The translations under genes were made by a program, and so were the position numbers. Under the pieces are notes generated by a model. It did not search any database. It had not been told where the DNA came from and saw nothing but the letters and a program-made list of their open reading frames with translations. Of a stretch of DNA of 64,000 nt, positions 23,719-32,856 are shown in pieces. The stretch covers positions 27,026 to 91,025 of the forward strand of contig JAFIER010000066.1 of NCBI GenBank assembly GCA_020832465.1, given 5' to 3'. This DNA is from Bernardetiaceae bacterium. GTDB lineage: Bacteria > Bacteroidota > Bacteroidia > Cytophagales > Bernardetiaceae. Every line of letters starts with the position of its first letter. Position 1 is the first letter of the stretch.

Positions 23719-26610
23719 TTAGGATTGATTTTGAGCGGGTAGTATTATTTCAAACTTACTACCTATATTTTCTTGACTTTCTAAGTTGATATGCCCGTTG
23801 AGTTTACGAATTGCACTTTGCACAATATAAAGTCCTAAACCGCTTCCCTTAGCTTGGTCTGTAGCCCTAAAAAACATATCAAAAATTTTATCTTGATGTA
23901 TTTTTGAAATACCAATACCATTATCTTCAAAAATAACGTGTAAAAAATCTGGATTAGGCCGGTAGCAGTAAATTTTAAGATACGGATTTTGCTTTTTAAA
24001 ATCAGCGTATTTAATTCCATTTTCTATAAAATTTTGAAATATAGTACGTAGCAGCGATTCATCAGATTCGAGGATTTCATCATTGGATACATTCAAATCA
24101 ACAGCAATTTTTTTATAATTTGGATAGTATTCGTAAGTTTTGCAAATAGAGCTCAAACAGTCTTTTAAGGTAATTTTGCTAAATCTCAAATTACCTTGTT
24201 TTATGGAAGAGACGTGGGAGAGGTCTTTGATAAGTTCGCTCAATTTGGCAATCGAATCGCTCATTAAATCGCAAAATTGGGAGGCTGTATCGCCTTTTAG
24301 TTCCATGCGCATCAGGTTTATGATACCCATAATAGAACTAATCGGACCTTTAAGATCATGAGAAGCACGGTAAAGCAACTGCTCCATTTCTTTATTGATA
24401 GCTAAGACCTCATCTTGTGCTTTTTTGAGTGGTGTAATATCAGCAAGTGCAATAATACTTCCGAATATTTCACCATTTTCTTCTATAATAGGGCTACTAC
24501 TTACCCATACCCATATTTTTTGTCCATTTTTAGCTTTCATTTCGAGTTCGAGTTGTTGTTGGTCTTCATTTTTCCAACTCAAAAAAAGCGTATGCAAACT
24601 ATTGACTTCCTCTGGCTGCGCAAGCAAGGTTTTAGCCGAGGCATATTGAAGTTCTTCTTTGGGGTATCCAAAAAGTTCTTCGGTTCGTTTATTGATAAAT
24701 GTAATTTTATCGAGGGCGTTGATAACAAGTATAGGTTCGTGCATCGTTTCTATAAGTAACCTATATTTGCGTTCACTTTCTCTAATTTCTTTTGCAGCTT
24801 CTTTTTCTTTTGTTACATCTCGCGCCATGCCAAGTACGCCTTTAAACGTGCCGTCAGGACTAAATTGAGGGATGAGCCTATCTTCAATCCAGACATACTT
24901 GCCTGTTTTTTTATGCCGTATTCTATAAGTACGCGTAACTTTTTTATTGATATTTACAGCATTCCAAAAAATTTCTTTGAGTGTAGCCTTTTCTTTAGGG
25001 TGTATTTGCTCTACGAACAATTTGGGATTATCAAAAACTTCTTGGGTTTCGTATCCCAAAATATTTTTGAGTTGTTTGCTTACAAAATCAAAATAAAGCC
25101 TGTGTGTTTCGGGGTTAAGCCGTAATACATACACAATCTCATCAATATTATTGATAAGCTGCTCGTACTGCTTTTTGCCTTTTTTAATCTCTTCTTCTGC
25201 TTCTCTTTTTTCGCTAACATCTCTGATTATAAGCAGTACTTCGTCTGAGCCACTTTCCATGAAGCGTCCTTCATAGTAAGCCATTTTAGATTTGACTTGC
25301 AAAGCGTAGTTAAGCGTTTGTAGTTCTTGCTTTTCTATGGTTTTACGAATCGTAATTTCCATGAGTGAGGCAAGCACGGGCGGAAATATATTACTAATAT
25401 GTTGGTTTTCAATTTCCTGGCCATAAATATCATTTTTATTGGCGGGCTTATAGGATTTGCATATCGCTTGTGCAGAAAAAACCATAATTTGGTCTGGTAT
25501 AGTATCTATAAGTGCTTGCTTTTTCTGCCTACTTTCTCTGATTTCGATTTCTTGGGCTTTATTTTCAGTAATATCCGTAGCAATAACAGCAAAACCGTGT
25601 GGTTCTTTGTCAGTAAAAAGCGGTGCAATACGTACATTAAACCAAAAAACTTCGTCAGTTACTTGGTCTTTAATTCTCATTTCAGATTCGCCTGTATTAT
25701 GCTTCACTCTTACTTTTTCGAATACTTGAAGTACGGCTTCCTTATCTTCTTCGCATACTAAGGATATAAAACTTCTGCCCATGAGGGTCATCATATTTAG
25801 CCCCATAAAATTACGATTGACGAACAAGATTTGCCCTTCTTGGTCGACGTGTAATACATAATTAGGTGCAGACTTAACAAGGCTATACCATTTTTCTTCG
25901 TTGCGGCTATATTTTGTAATATTCGTAAACTCACAAAGCAAGCACTGCTCGTTTCGGTAAGCGATGATTTGCGCATTGAGTAAAACGTGTAAAGTTTTGT
26001 TATTTTTTCGTTTGAGTAAAAGTTCGAAATCTTGAATACTTCTTCGCCTTTTGATGCGCTGCAAAGCAGTTTGAAAACGCTCAATATCAATAAAAATATC
26101 GGCAGGTCGGAGTGTTTTACATTCCGCTACGGTATATAATAATTGGTCTGCAAATCTTTCGTTGATATAATAAAGTTCGTTATTTTCTAAGGATACAATA
26201 GCTACTTGGCTCGGTAAGTTTTCAAAAAAAGTATCTTCGTTATTTTTGCTTATAAATGTAGCTACCTGCATTTCTGTAAGCATAGCACTCACACCAATAA
26301 TCAAATTATCAGCATTGCGCAAGGGCGAAATGCTGACTTGAAACATGCGCTTCCGCGCTTCAAAGGTAAAATTATATTTAATGCCGTGCAAACTCTGCTT
26401 ATGAGCTTCTATACGAAAAAAAGGTTTGCGTTGGAGCAACGCCTCTTCTATCGAACGCCCTAAAAGCAACTGGGTATCAATATGAAAAGTATGCTTGAGC
26501 TGCCCACTTATATAGGTAAGACGAAGCGTCTCGTCTGTATTCCAAACGAGTACGGGGAGCTGCTCAATAAGCAGTTCGGAAGGCTTGTATGCGCTATTAT
26601 CCGTTTTCAT
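23719..26610 (-). CDS. Soluble multi-PAS sensor histidine kinase
   Basis: A 963-residue protein with no membrane helix, so a cytoplasmic sensor. About six PAS/PAC units cover residues 10-735, for example LSYETQEVF-like LGYETQEVFDNPKLFVEQIHP, TRTYRIRHKKTGKYVWIEDR and ITFINKRTEELFGYPKEEL. The kinase core follows: the phospho-acceptor ASHDLKGPISSIMGI with His751, N box NFIENGIKYAD, G1 EDNGIGIS, and G2 KGSGLGLYIV. No response regulator is adjacent, so it is an orphan kinase whose partner cannot be named from context. The M48 peptidase gene lies upstream on the same strand, 120 bp away. Confidence 0.92.
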   Translation of the reverse strand: MKTDNSAYKPSELLIEQLPVLVWNTDETLRLTYISGQLKHTFHIDTQLLLGRSIEEALLQRKPFFRIEAHKQSLHGIKYNFTFEARKRMFQVSISPLRNADNLIIGVSAMLTEMQVATFISKNNEDTFFENLPSQVAIVSLENNELYYINERFADQLLYTVAECKTLRPADIFIDIERFQTALQRIKRRRSIQDFELLLKRKNNKTLHVLLNAQIIAYRNEQCLLCEFTNITKYSRNEEKWYSLVKSAPNYVLHVDQEGQILFVNRNFMGLNMMTLMGRSFISLVCEEDKEAVLQVFEKVRVKHNTGESEMRIKDQVTDEVFWFNVRIAPLFTDKEPHGFAVIATDITENKAQEIEIRESRQKKQALIDTIPDQIMVFSAQAICKSYKPANKNDIYGQEIENQHISNIFPPVLASLMEITIRKTIEKQELQTLNYALQVKSKMAYYEGRFMESGSDEVLLIIRDVSEKREAEEEIKKGKKQYEQLINNIDEIVYVLRLNPETHRLYFDFVSKQLKNILGYETQEVFDNPKLFVEQIHPKEKATLKEIFWNAVNINKKVTRTYRIRHKKTGKYVWIEDRLIPQFSPDGTFKGVLGMARDVTKEKEAAKEIRESERKYRLLIETMHEPILVINALDKITFINKRTEELFGYPKEELQYASAKTLLAQPEEVNSLHTLFLSWKNEDQQQLELEMKAKNGQKIWVWVSSSPIIEENGEIFGSIIALADITPLKKAQDEVLAINKEMEQLLYRASHDLKGPISSIMGIINLMRMELKGDTASQFCDLMSDSIAKLSELIKDLSHVSSIKQGNLRFSKITLKDCLSSICKTYEYYPNYKKIAVDLNVSNDEILESDESLLRTIFQNFIENGIKYADFKKQNPYLKIYCYRPNPDFLHVIFEDNGIGISKIHQDKIFDMFFRATDQAKGSGLGLYIVQSAIRKLNGHINLESQENIGSKFEIILPAQNQS

Positions 26611-26730
26611 ATATGATGTTTTGAAGCAGTCAGGATGTAATTAAAAAATAATATGACCAAAATACCACTCCTTTTGTTGTTATCTAACATAAAAAATAAA
26701 TCCACACTTATTTTAGGGATAATGGCCAAA

Positions 26731-27729
26731 CTATTCGTGCTTACCATTGTTTTTATCTAAAAGCAAACTTTTAAAGAACTCACTTGTTTTGCGTGCAGCA
26801 TCGCTAATATTCTCGCTTGTTTCTTTGAATACAGATTGTGTTGTCTCGGTAAAATCTCTGCCATAAGCACTGGTAGCCTCTTGCCAATCTGCTGTAAAAT
26901 CAGCCTCTCTATAATCGCCTTGCAAAATATTATCGTACTCGCCCGTGCGTACCCAATTGACAAGCTCGAGCACACGAAGTACGGGAAAAGGGTGGCTCTG
27001 TCCTATCAAATTCAAAAATTTATATACGCTATCTAAGCCTTTATTAGCATTTGTATATTCCTCCGCCTGCGCTATAAATGCACCCAAATCCATTGAAGCC
27101 GTTTCTGTACCGCCCGCCATTTTCATAAGCGCCCGCACCGGAACATCGGGCTGTTGCACTGCAAGTAAACCTGCTCTATCGGCACTGAGCTCGCTTTTTC
27201 TATCCCATTCTTTGAGCACAGTAATGAGGGTCATTAAGGCAATACCAGTGAGTGGAATGCCTGTAGCCAGCCTCGATAGGTTCATCACAATTTGTAATAG
27301 CGTTTTATAGAGTGCGTGCCCACTCAGTGCATGTCCGAGTTCATGACCCATGATATAACGAATTTCCTGCTCATTCATGATAGACATCAAAGAAGAGTTC
27401 AGTACAATAAAAGGCTTATCTACACCAATTGCACCCGCATTGAGAAAAGGATTTTGTGATACAAAAAGATCAGGGCGATAAGGGCTATCTAAGGTTTGGC
27501 AAACCTCGCCAAATATACCGTGCAAAGTTGAAAACTGACGCTCCGAAACTTTTACAGCTGATGCTAAAAAGATAAGCCGAAGAGATCGTTCGCTTGTTGC
27601 ACCAAAAATAGTTTTGATAAGCGTATCCAAACCTGGTGCTTTTTTGAGTGTGCTTAGGGCTGCGCGGTCAGCAGGGTGCTCCCAAGTCTGAGGTGTAATA
27701 TTTTTTAGTGTTGTATAATGTTGTTCCAT
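26731..27729 (-). CDS. M48-family metallopeptidase
   Basis: A 332-residue protein. The frame extends to 27771, but the ATG at 27729 (MEQHYTTLKNITPQ) is preferred because the extra 14 residues are AT-rich and unconserved-looking. Zinc ligands are visible: HELGH (His129, Glu130, His133) and the downstream Glu180 in KSELSADRAG. One hydrophobic stretch (about 141-172, LLQIVMNLSRLATGIPLTGIALMTLI) may associate with the membrane. Family members such as HtpX/Oma1 and BepA degrade or process damaged membrane or envelope proteins, but this short form belongs to a general M48 group with an unknown target. It is upstream of the PAS kinase on the same strand. Confidence 0.88.
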   Translation of the reverse strand: MEQHYTTLKNITPQTWEHPADRAALSTLKKAPGLDTLIKTIFGATSERSLRLIFLASAVKVSERQFSTLHGIFGEVCQTLDSPYRPDLFVSQNPFLNAGAIGVDKPFIVLNSSLMSIMNEQEIRYIMGHELGHALSGHALYKTLLQIVMNLSRLATGIPLTGIALMTLITVLKEWDRKSELSADRAGLLAVQQPDVPVRALMKMAGGTETASMDLGAFIAQAEEYTNANKGLDSVYKFLNLIGQSHPFPVLRVLELVNWVRTGEYDNILQGDYREADFTADWQEATSAYGRDFTETTQSVFKETSENISDAARKTSEFFKSLLLDKNNGKHE

Positions 27730-28272
27730 GGTGTAGGTATAAGCATCTAAATTTAAAATTCGAAAAATCAAATCCCTTGTATTACAAAGTTTAGCGATAA
27801 TATCTTATCGTAACAAACAATTTACAAATAATAATTGAAATTCAAAACATAAAAACTCTAAAAAGTGAGAATTTAGCCTAAAAAATCAATGTAATAATTC
27901 AAACCCTAATATAACATTTTAAAAATCAAAATGCTTACGGCTAAAAATTACGCTTAAAGATTACCATCTTAGATAGCCCCGCTAAGAGTTCCGCCAAAAC
28001 TTTTAGCAGGGGAGTACGGCAACTTGATATTTAATATTTGTGCGCCTGTAGTAACGAAGCAAGCCACTTCCAAAGTTGGAGCTTCGGGCTACAGTTTTTA
28101 GAAACTGTGAAGGCTGAAATTATCTCGGAAATAACATTTCTGAAAGATGTGTTATTTCTAAAAATTTAGCAAAATTGTCATACACCCCCACGCACAGAGT
28201 TGCGTTTGATTTCTCTATTTTTTTAGTATCTTGCCACTTTACTTGAAGCGAGATTAAAACCCTTTGTTTTTT
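27730..28272. other. Gap of 543 bp filled with hairpins, between divergent genes
   Basis: Contents: an AT-rich stretch without features to about 27960; an inverted repeat CCCCGCTAAgAGTT/AACTtTTAGCaGGGG (27977-28012) followed by GTACGGCAACTTGAT, a family B derivative; a family C unit (28036-28100); a family B fragment with core hairpin (about 28117-28188). No gene was seen. Confidence 0.6.
28036..28100 (+). repeat. Family C repeat
   Basis: It begins TTTGTGCGCCTGTAGTAACG and ends GCTTCGGGCTACAGTTTTT, with TGTAG and CTACA as paired ends. A related unit lies at 47160-47232. Confidence 0.6.
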
Positions 28273-31200
28273 ATGCAGCAGTATATTGATAAGTACCTTT
28301 CGGCAGTCCAGAAGCAGTATCAAATAGGTATAGCGAGTGAGCATAGGCATAGAGGATATTTGGCACAGCTCTTATCCGAGCTCACTCAAGGTATTGAAAT
28401 TACGAACGAACCTGCACGCATCGCTTGCGGTTCACCTGATTATGTACTTACGCAAAAAGCAATTCCTTTGGGCTATATCGAGGCTAAAGATATTGGAGAC
28501 AAAGACTTAGAAGGAAAAAGAAAAAACCGTGAACAGTTCGAGCGATATAAAGAGGCGTTGGATAATATTATTTTTACAGATTATTTGCGCTTTATTTATT
28601 ACCGAGAAGGTCAGAAAATAACCGAAATAACAATTGCAAAAATAGAAAACGAAAAAATTATTTCGCTCGAGGATAATTTTGAAGCCTTCACACAGCTTAT
28701 CGCAACTTTTACTAATAGGCAACATCAGCATATCAAAGACCCTTTGCAACTCGCCGAGATGATGGCTAAAAAAGCCCGTATGATTCAAGATGTGATTTAC
28801 AAAACGCTTACAAGCGAAACCGAAAGCTCGTTGCACGGTCAGTTTTTTGCATTTCAAGACTTGCTTATCAAGGGTATGAATAAAGCTACTTTTGCTGATG
28901 TCTATGCACAAACTATTGCTTACGGACTTTTTGCTGCTCGTTTTCACGACCGGCAGCTCGATACCTTTAGCAGACAGAAAGCCGCCGAGTTGCTTCCACA
29001 ATCTAACCCTTTTTTGCGAAAGTTATTTCAATACATTGCGGGCTACGATGTCGATAAACGCATGCTTTGGATTATAGATGATTTGATAGAAATTTTTAGA
29101 GCTACTGATTTATCGCAGATTTTAAATGGTTTTGGCAAACATACGGGAGCGGAAGACCCTATTATACATTTTTACGAAACTTTTCTATCACGCTATAATC
29201 CTGCGCTTCGCAAAAGTCGGGGCGTTTGGTACACACCCGAGCCTGTCGTAAAGTTTATTGTCCGTGCTGTCGATGAAGTGCTTAAAACCGAATTTGACCT
29301 CACAAATGGTTTGGCACACGAAGGAAAAATATACCACGAAAATAAACCATATCACAAAGTACAAATTTTAGACCCAGCTACGGGAACGGGTACTTTTTTA
29401 GCCGAAACAGTTAAGTATATCTATCAAACTTATTTTAAAAATATCAAAGGTGTATGGGCTGATTATGCTGAGAAGGAATTAATCCCACGTCTTAATGGCT
29501 TCGAGCTCATGATGGCGAGCTATGCTATGGCGCATCTCAAAATGGATATGCTACTCTTCCAAACGGGATATAAAAATCCTAATAACCAACGATTTAATAT
29601 TTTTCTTACCAATAGTCTTGAAGAGGCGCACTCGAGTTTGGAAAATCAGTTTACGCAGTGGCTCACCCGTGAAGCCCAAGAAGCTGATAGAATCAAAAAA
29701 GATGCGCCCGTGATGGTTGTTATGGGAAATCCGCCGTATTCGGTAAGCAGTCAAAATAAAAATGCATGGATAATACATCTTATTGAAGATTATAAAAAGG
29801 AGTTGAATGAGCGAAATATACAACCCCTATCTGATGATTATATCAAATTTATTCGCTATGCGCAGCATCTGGTACAAAAAAACGGCGAAGGAATTGTTGC
29901 AATGATTACGAACAACTCGTTTATAGATGGAACGATTCATCGCCAAATGCGAAAATATATTATCGATAACTTTGATGCCGTTTATATTCTCAATTTACAT
30001 GGAAGTGCAAAAAAAGAAGTAGTCTTACCTATAGATGTAACTAAAGATGAGAATGTTTTTGATATTATGCAAGGCGTGTCGATCAATATTTTTGTCAAAA
30101 AACCTTTGCAGAAGCAAAAAAAGTACGCTGAGGTATTTTACAAAGAGCTTTTAGGAAGTCGTAATTTTAAGCTTGAATTTCTCGATAAGCATAATCTAGA
30201 ATCTGTGGTGTGGCAGAAAGTAGATTACAAAAAACCTTACTATTTCTTTTTTCCTAAGGATTTTGCAGGCGAGGCTATGTATAAAAAAGGTTTTGCTTTG
30301 GAAGAGCTTTTTAATGTCTATAGTGGCGGTTTGGTAACGGCAAGAGACCATTTGACTATAGCAAATTCGGTACAAGAAGCAAAAGATACTATCGATGATC
30401 TCGTATATCTATCTGAAAAAGAAGCACGCTCGAAATATAAACTCGGTGCGGATAGTCGTGATTGGGATATAAAAAGTGCTCAAAAAGATATTATCAAAAC
30501 AGGAAGGCAAATATCTCATATTACCAAAATTGACTACCGTGTATTTGATTCCAAATTTATTTATTATACTAAAATTTCAAAAGGCTTTATTTCGTACCCC
30601 AGATATGAAACCATGAAGCATTTGAAAGATACAAAAAACTATGCACTCATTACCACTAAGCTATTGAGCTCTTCTGCTTATAGGCACGTATTTATTTCGC
30701 AAAATCTTGTTGACAAATGTACCATATCTAACCGTGGAAAAGAAACTAATTATGTTTTCCCACTCTATCTCTATCCCAATATCAATACTCTGGAAGAGCA
30801 AACACAACTTTTAGAAAATATGAAATTGCGCTACGAAGAGGCGGAGGTCTTGTTAGAAGGGTTCGAAAAAGTAAAAGCTATGTATGAAAAAGCTAAAAAA
30901 CCTGATGAGCTACTTGCAAAATATTATAACGAGCAAATGCAAGCCTATCAAAAGGCTCAAAAAGAAGCTGATGCCTATAAAAAAGAATGGAAAGAAAAAC
31001 AAAATCAAAGTCTTTTTGCCAAAGATATTGACAAAAATCTGCGACTGCCCAATTTTAAATCAAAAACAATAAAGCGCATCGCCGAACATTTAGGTATGAG
31101 TTTTGAAGCCGAAAAAACAGATGATGATAATTCAAAATTTGCACCCATAGATATATTAGATTATGTCTATGCCATTTTGCACGCTCCGACCTACCGCAAA

Positions 31201-31644
31201 ACTTATAATGAATTTTTGAAAATAGATTTTCCACGCATACCGCTCCCACAAAAAGAAAATTTTTGGCAACTCGTCAAGTTCGGTGCAGAGTTGCGAGCAT
31301 TGCATGGGCTCACGCATGAGTGCCTTGAAGAACCCTCAATATTATATCCCATAGACGGGGATAATCTTGTGGAAACAATAGGTAGAAAAAGTTTTAAAAT
31401 GACAGATTCATACAAAAAAATAGGTCAAGTTTGGATAAACTCAACCCAATATTTTACGCAAGTTCCTCAAAAGGCGTGGGAGTTTTATATCGGTGCGTAT
31501 CAGCCTGCTCAAAAATGGCTCAAAGACCGAAAAGGTAGAAATCTTAGCCCTCAGGAGATTGTACATTATCAGAAAATGATTACTGCATTAGTACAAACAG
31601 ACAAGGTGATGCAAGCCATAGATAGCAGTTGTAGTTTGTCATGA
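28273..31644 (+). CDS. Single-polypeptide restriction-modification enzyme (type IIG/ISP-like)
   Basis: 1123 residues from the ATG at 28273 (an upstream TTG at 28264 is less likely). Nuclease: a PD-(D/E)xK site is visible as SPDYVL with Asp56 and YIEAKDIG with Glu70 and Lys72. Methyltransferase: motif X GVWYTPEPVVKFIV (about 320), motif I ILDPATGTGTFLAE (Asp367) and motif IV NPPY (486-489), so an N6-adenine or N4-cytosine gamma-class enzyme. The C-terminal half is the probable target-recognition part, with a charged coiled region around 840-920. No helicase motifs are seen between nuclease and methylase, unlike LlaGI-type ISP enzymes. No other restriction, specificity or defence gene is adjacent. 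Confidence 0.88.
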   Translation: MQQYIDKYLSAVQKQYQIGIASEHRHRGYLAQLLSELTQGIEITNEPARIACGSPDYVLTQKAIPLGYIEAKDIGDKDLEGKRKNREQFERYKEALDNIIFTDYLRFIYYREGQKITEITIAKIENEKIISLEDNFEAFTQLIATFTNRQHQHIKDPLQLAEMMAKKARMIQDVIYKTLTSETESSLHGQFFAFQDLLIKGMNKATFADVYAQTIAYGLFAARFHDRQLDTFSRQKAAELLPQSNPFLRKLFQYIAGYDVDKRMLWIIDDLIEIFRATDLSQILNGFGKHTGAEDPIIHFYETFLSRYNPALRKSRGVWYTPEPVVKFIVRAVDEVLKTEFDLTNGLAHEGKIYHENKPYHKVQILDPATGTGTFLAETVKYIYQTYFKNIKGVWADYAEKELIPRLNGFELMMASYAMAHLKMDMLLFQTGYKNPNNQRFNIFLTNSLEEAHSSLENQFTQWLTREAQEADRIKKDAPVMVVMGNPPYSVSSQNKNAWIIHLIEDYKKELNERNIQPLSDDYIKFIRYAQHLVQKNGEGIVAMITNNSFIDGTIHRQMRKYIIDNFDAVYILNLHGSAKKEVVLPIDVTKDENVFDIMQGVSINIFVKKPLQKQKKYAEVFYKELLGSRNFKLEFLDKHNLESVVWQKVDYKKPYYFFFPKDFAGEAMYKKGFALEELFNVYSGGLVTARDHLTIANSVQEAKDTIDDLVYLSEKEARSKYKLGADSRDWDIKSAQKDIIKTGRQISHITKIDYRVFDSKFIYYTKISKGFISYPRYETMKHLKDTKNYALITTKLLSSSAYRHVFISQNLVDKCTISNRGKETNYVFPLYLYPNINTLEEQTQLLENMKLRYEEAEVLLEGFEKVKAMYEKAKKPDELLAKYYNEQMQAYQKAQKEADAYKKEWKEKQNQSLFAKDIDKNLRLPNFKSKTIKRIAEHLGMSFEAEKTDDDNSKFAPIDILDYVYAILHAPTYRKTYNEFLKIDFPRIPLPQKENFWQLVKFGAELRALHGLTHECLEEPSILYPIDGDNLVETIGRKSFKMTDSYKKIGQVWINSTQYFTQVPQKAWEFYIGAYQPAQKWLKDRKGRNLSPQEIVHYQKMITALVQTDKVMQAIDSSCSLS

Positions 31645-31680
31645 TTTTAGGCAGAGAAGAATAAGCATTCATCATATAGC

Positions 31681-32331
31681 TTATTTTTTAAAGAACTGCT
31701 CCTCTCTGCCGTCTATAATAAGGTAATAAAGCCCCGTGCTCAAGTCCGAACAGTTTACACTAAGCCCCTCACCCCGAATCAGTACAGTACGTTTTTTATC
31801 TAAAATTTGATAGCTTGTACTTCTCGAAAAGGTAATTTTGGAAGAGACACGCTTAGGATAGAAGCTCACGGCAGGGTCTTCTTTTGCAACAAAACTTACC
31901 GTAGGGGAATAAAAATATTTGCCCTCCGCATTCAGATATTTAATGCGATAGTTATTTTCACCTTTTTCGTGCTTTATATCTACTTTATAAATGTTAGATT
32001 CTTCGCCTTTACCGCCCACACCTTTAATCAATGACCACGAATTATTACGTGCGCGTTCAATAAAAAATTGTCCATTTTTGCGCTCATTCTTAGTCATCCA
32101 AGTAATCCACTCTTGGGTAACGTCCGTACCCTTAAACTCAAACTTGCCTTCAAAAAATACCAAAATAGGTGGCTTTTCATCACCTTTATCAAGGGTATGT
32201 ACTCTGCCGCCTTTATCATAGTATATAGGCTCTGCAACGAGAAACCCAAATCCAAACCCTATGTACTGAAAAGTTAGGAGAAGCAAACAAATTAGAAAAA
32301 TGCGCCGATAAGATGTTATATGCGTAGCCAT
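31681..32331 (-). CDS. Small secreted protein with T9SS-like C-terminus
   Basis: A 216-residue protein with a signal peptide (basic start, hydrophobic IFLICLLLLTFQYIGFGFGF, then AEPIYY). The middle is a fibronectin-like beta-rich region (FKGTDVTQEWITWM, YRIKYLNAEGKYFYS). The last 45 residues (SYQILDKKRTVLIRGEG, STGLYYLIIDGREEQFFKK) have the pattern of a T9SS type A sorting domain, although short. It is not recognised beyond that. It is convergent with the restriction-modification gene, 36 bp away. Confidence 0.6.
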   Translation of the reverse strand: MATHITSYRRIFLICLLLLTFQYIGFGFGFLVAEPIYYDKGGRVHTLDKGDEKPPILVFFEGKFEFKGTDVTQEWITWMTKNERKNGQFFIERARNNSWSLIKGVGGKGEESNIYKVDIKHEKGENNYRIKYLNAEGKYFYSPTVSFVAKEDPAVSFYPKRVSSKITFSRSTSYQILDKKRTVLIRGEGLSVNCSDLSTGLYYLIIDGREEQFFKK

Positions 32332-32633
32332 TTATTTGTATGTGTTTAAAATGGTTTTAATAGAGATACAGTGAATTAGAAAACAACTAAAAAATACATT
32401 TTTTGCCATAAAATTGTATAAGAGCATTTTCTTACAGCAACAAAGCAAGGTTTAGGAAGCCTGCGATATTGCAGATAGTTTTAGCTACCCTATAGCAATC
32501 AAGAAACGTAACTTAAGCCTAATATACGAACAAAAACTTCAAATCATCAAATTTGCCACCTACAAATTTGCATAATTTGCAAAAATAAAGCAAATTTCTA
32601 AGCAAACAGATTCAATATTATGAAGATTTAGAC

Positions 32634-32730
32634 CATACTACTGTACTTTTTTCTATATTTTGGGGTTTGCAAACCCCAAAATATAGAAAAAATGGTCTTA
32701 GAAATCATATATATCAAAGATTATCTCGTT
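32634..32730 (-). repeat. Diverged family A element with compensated hairpin
   Basis: The terminal repeat CATACTACTGTAC is followed by a perfect palindrome (32648-32693) in which the usual CATAGCGTGGGG arm reads TATATTTTGGGG and the opposite arm is changed to match. The core hairpin and the far end are decayed. Confidence 0.68.
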
Positions 32731-32752
32731 TGTTTTTCTACATCATGCATAA

Positions 32753-32776
32753 GTGTTTGGCGCTGACACCAAACAC
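32753..32776. repeat. Family F 24-nt hairpin
   Basis: GTGTTTGG and CCAAACAC around CGCTGACA; third copy in the window, again close to a family A element. Confidence 0.65.
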
Positions 32777-32856
32777 GGCAAGTTTTCTTGTATTATTTAA
32801 ACGTGATAATGCCTATTAAAAAAAATTATTTCTGACTTACAATGCTTACCTACTTA

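Larger units (their letters stand above)
32332..32856. other. Gap of 525 bp with repeats, upstream of the secreted protein
   Basis: The first 300 bp (32332-32633) is AT-rich, with no frame or strong structure that can be named. A family A copy (32634-32730) and a family F hairpin (32753-32776) follow. Confidence 0.55.

Noticed and set aside
28273..31644. Possible BREX, DISARM or type I restriction island
   Set aside because: Only one restriction-modification polypeptide is present. Neighbours are a small secreted protein and an M48 peptidase, with no helicase, PglZ, BrxC, HsdS or DrmA-like genes.
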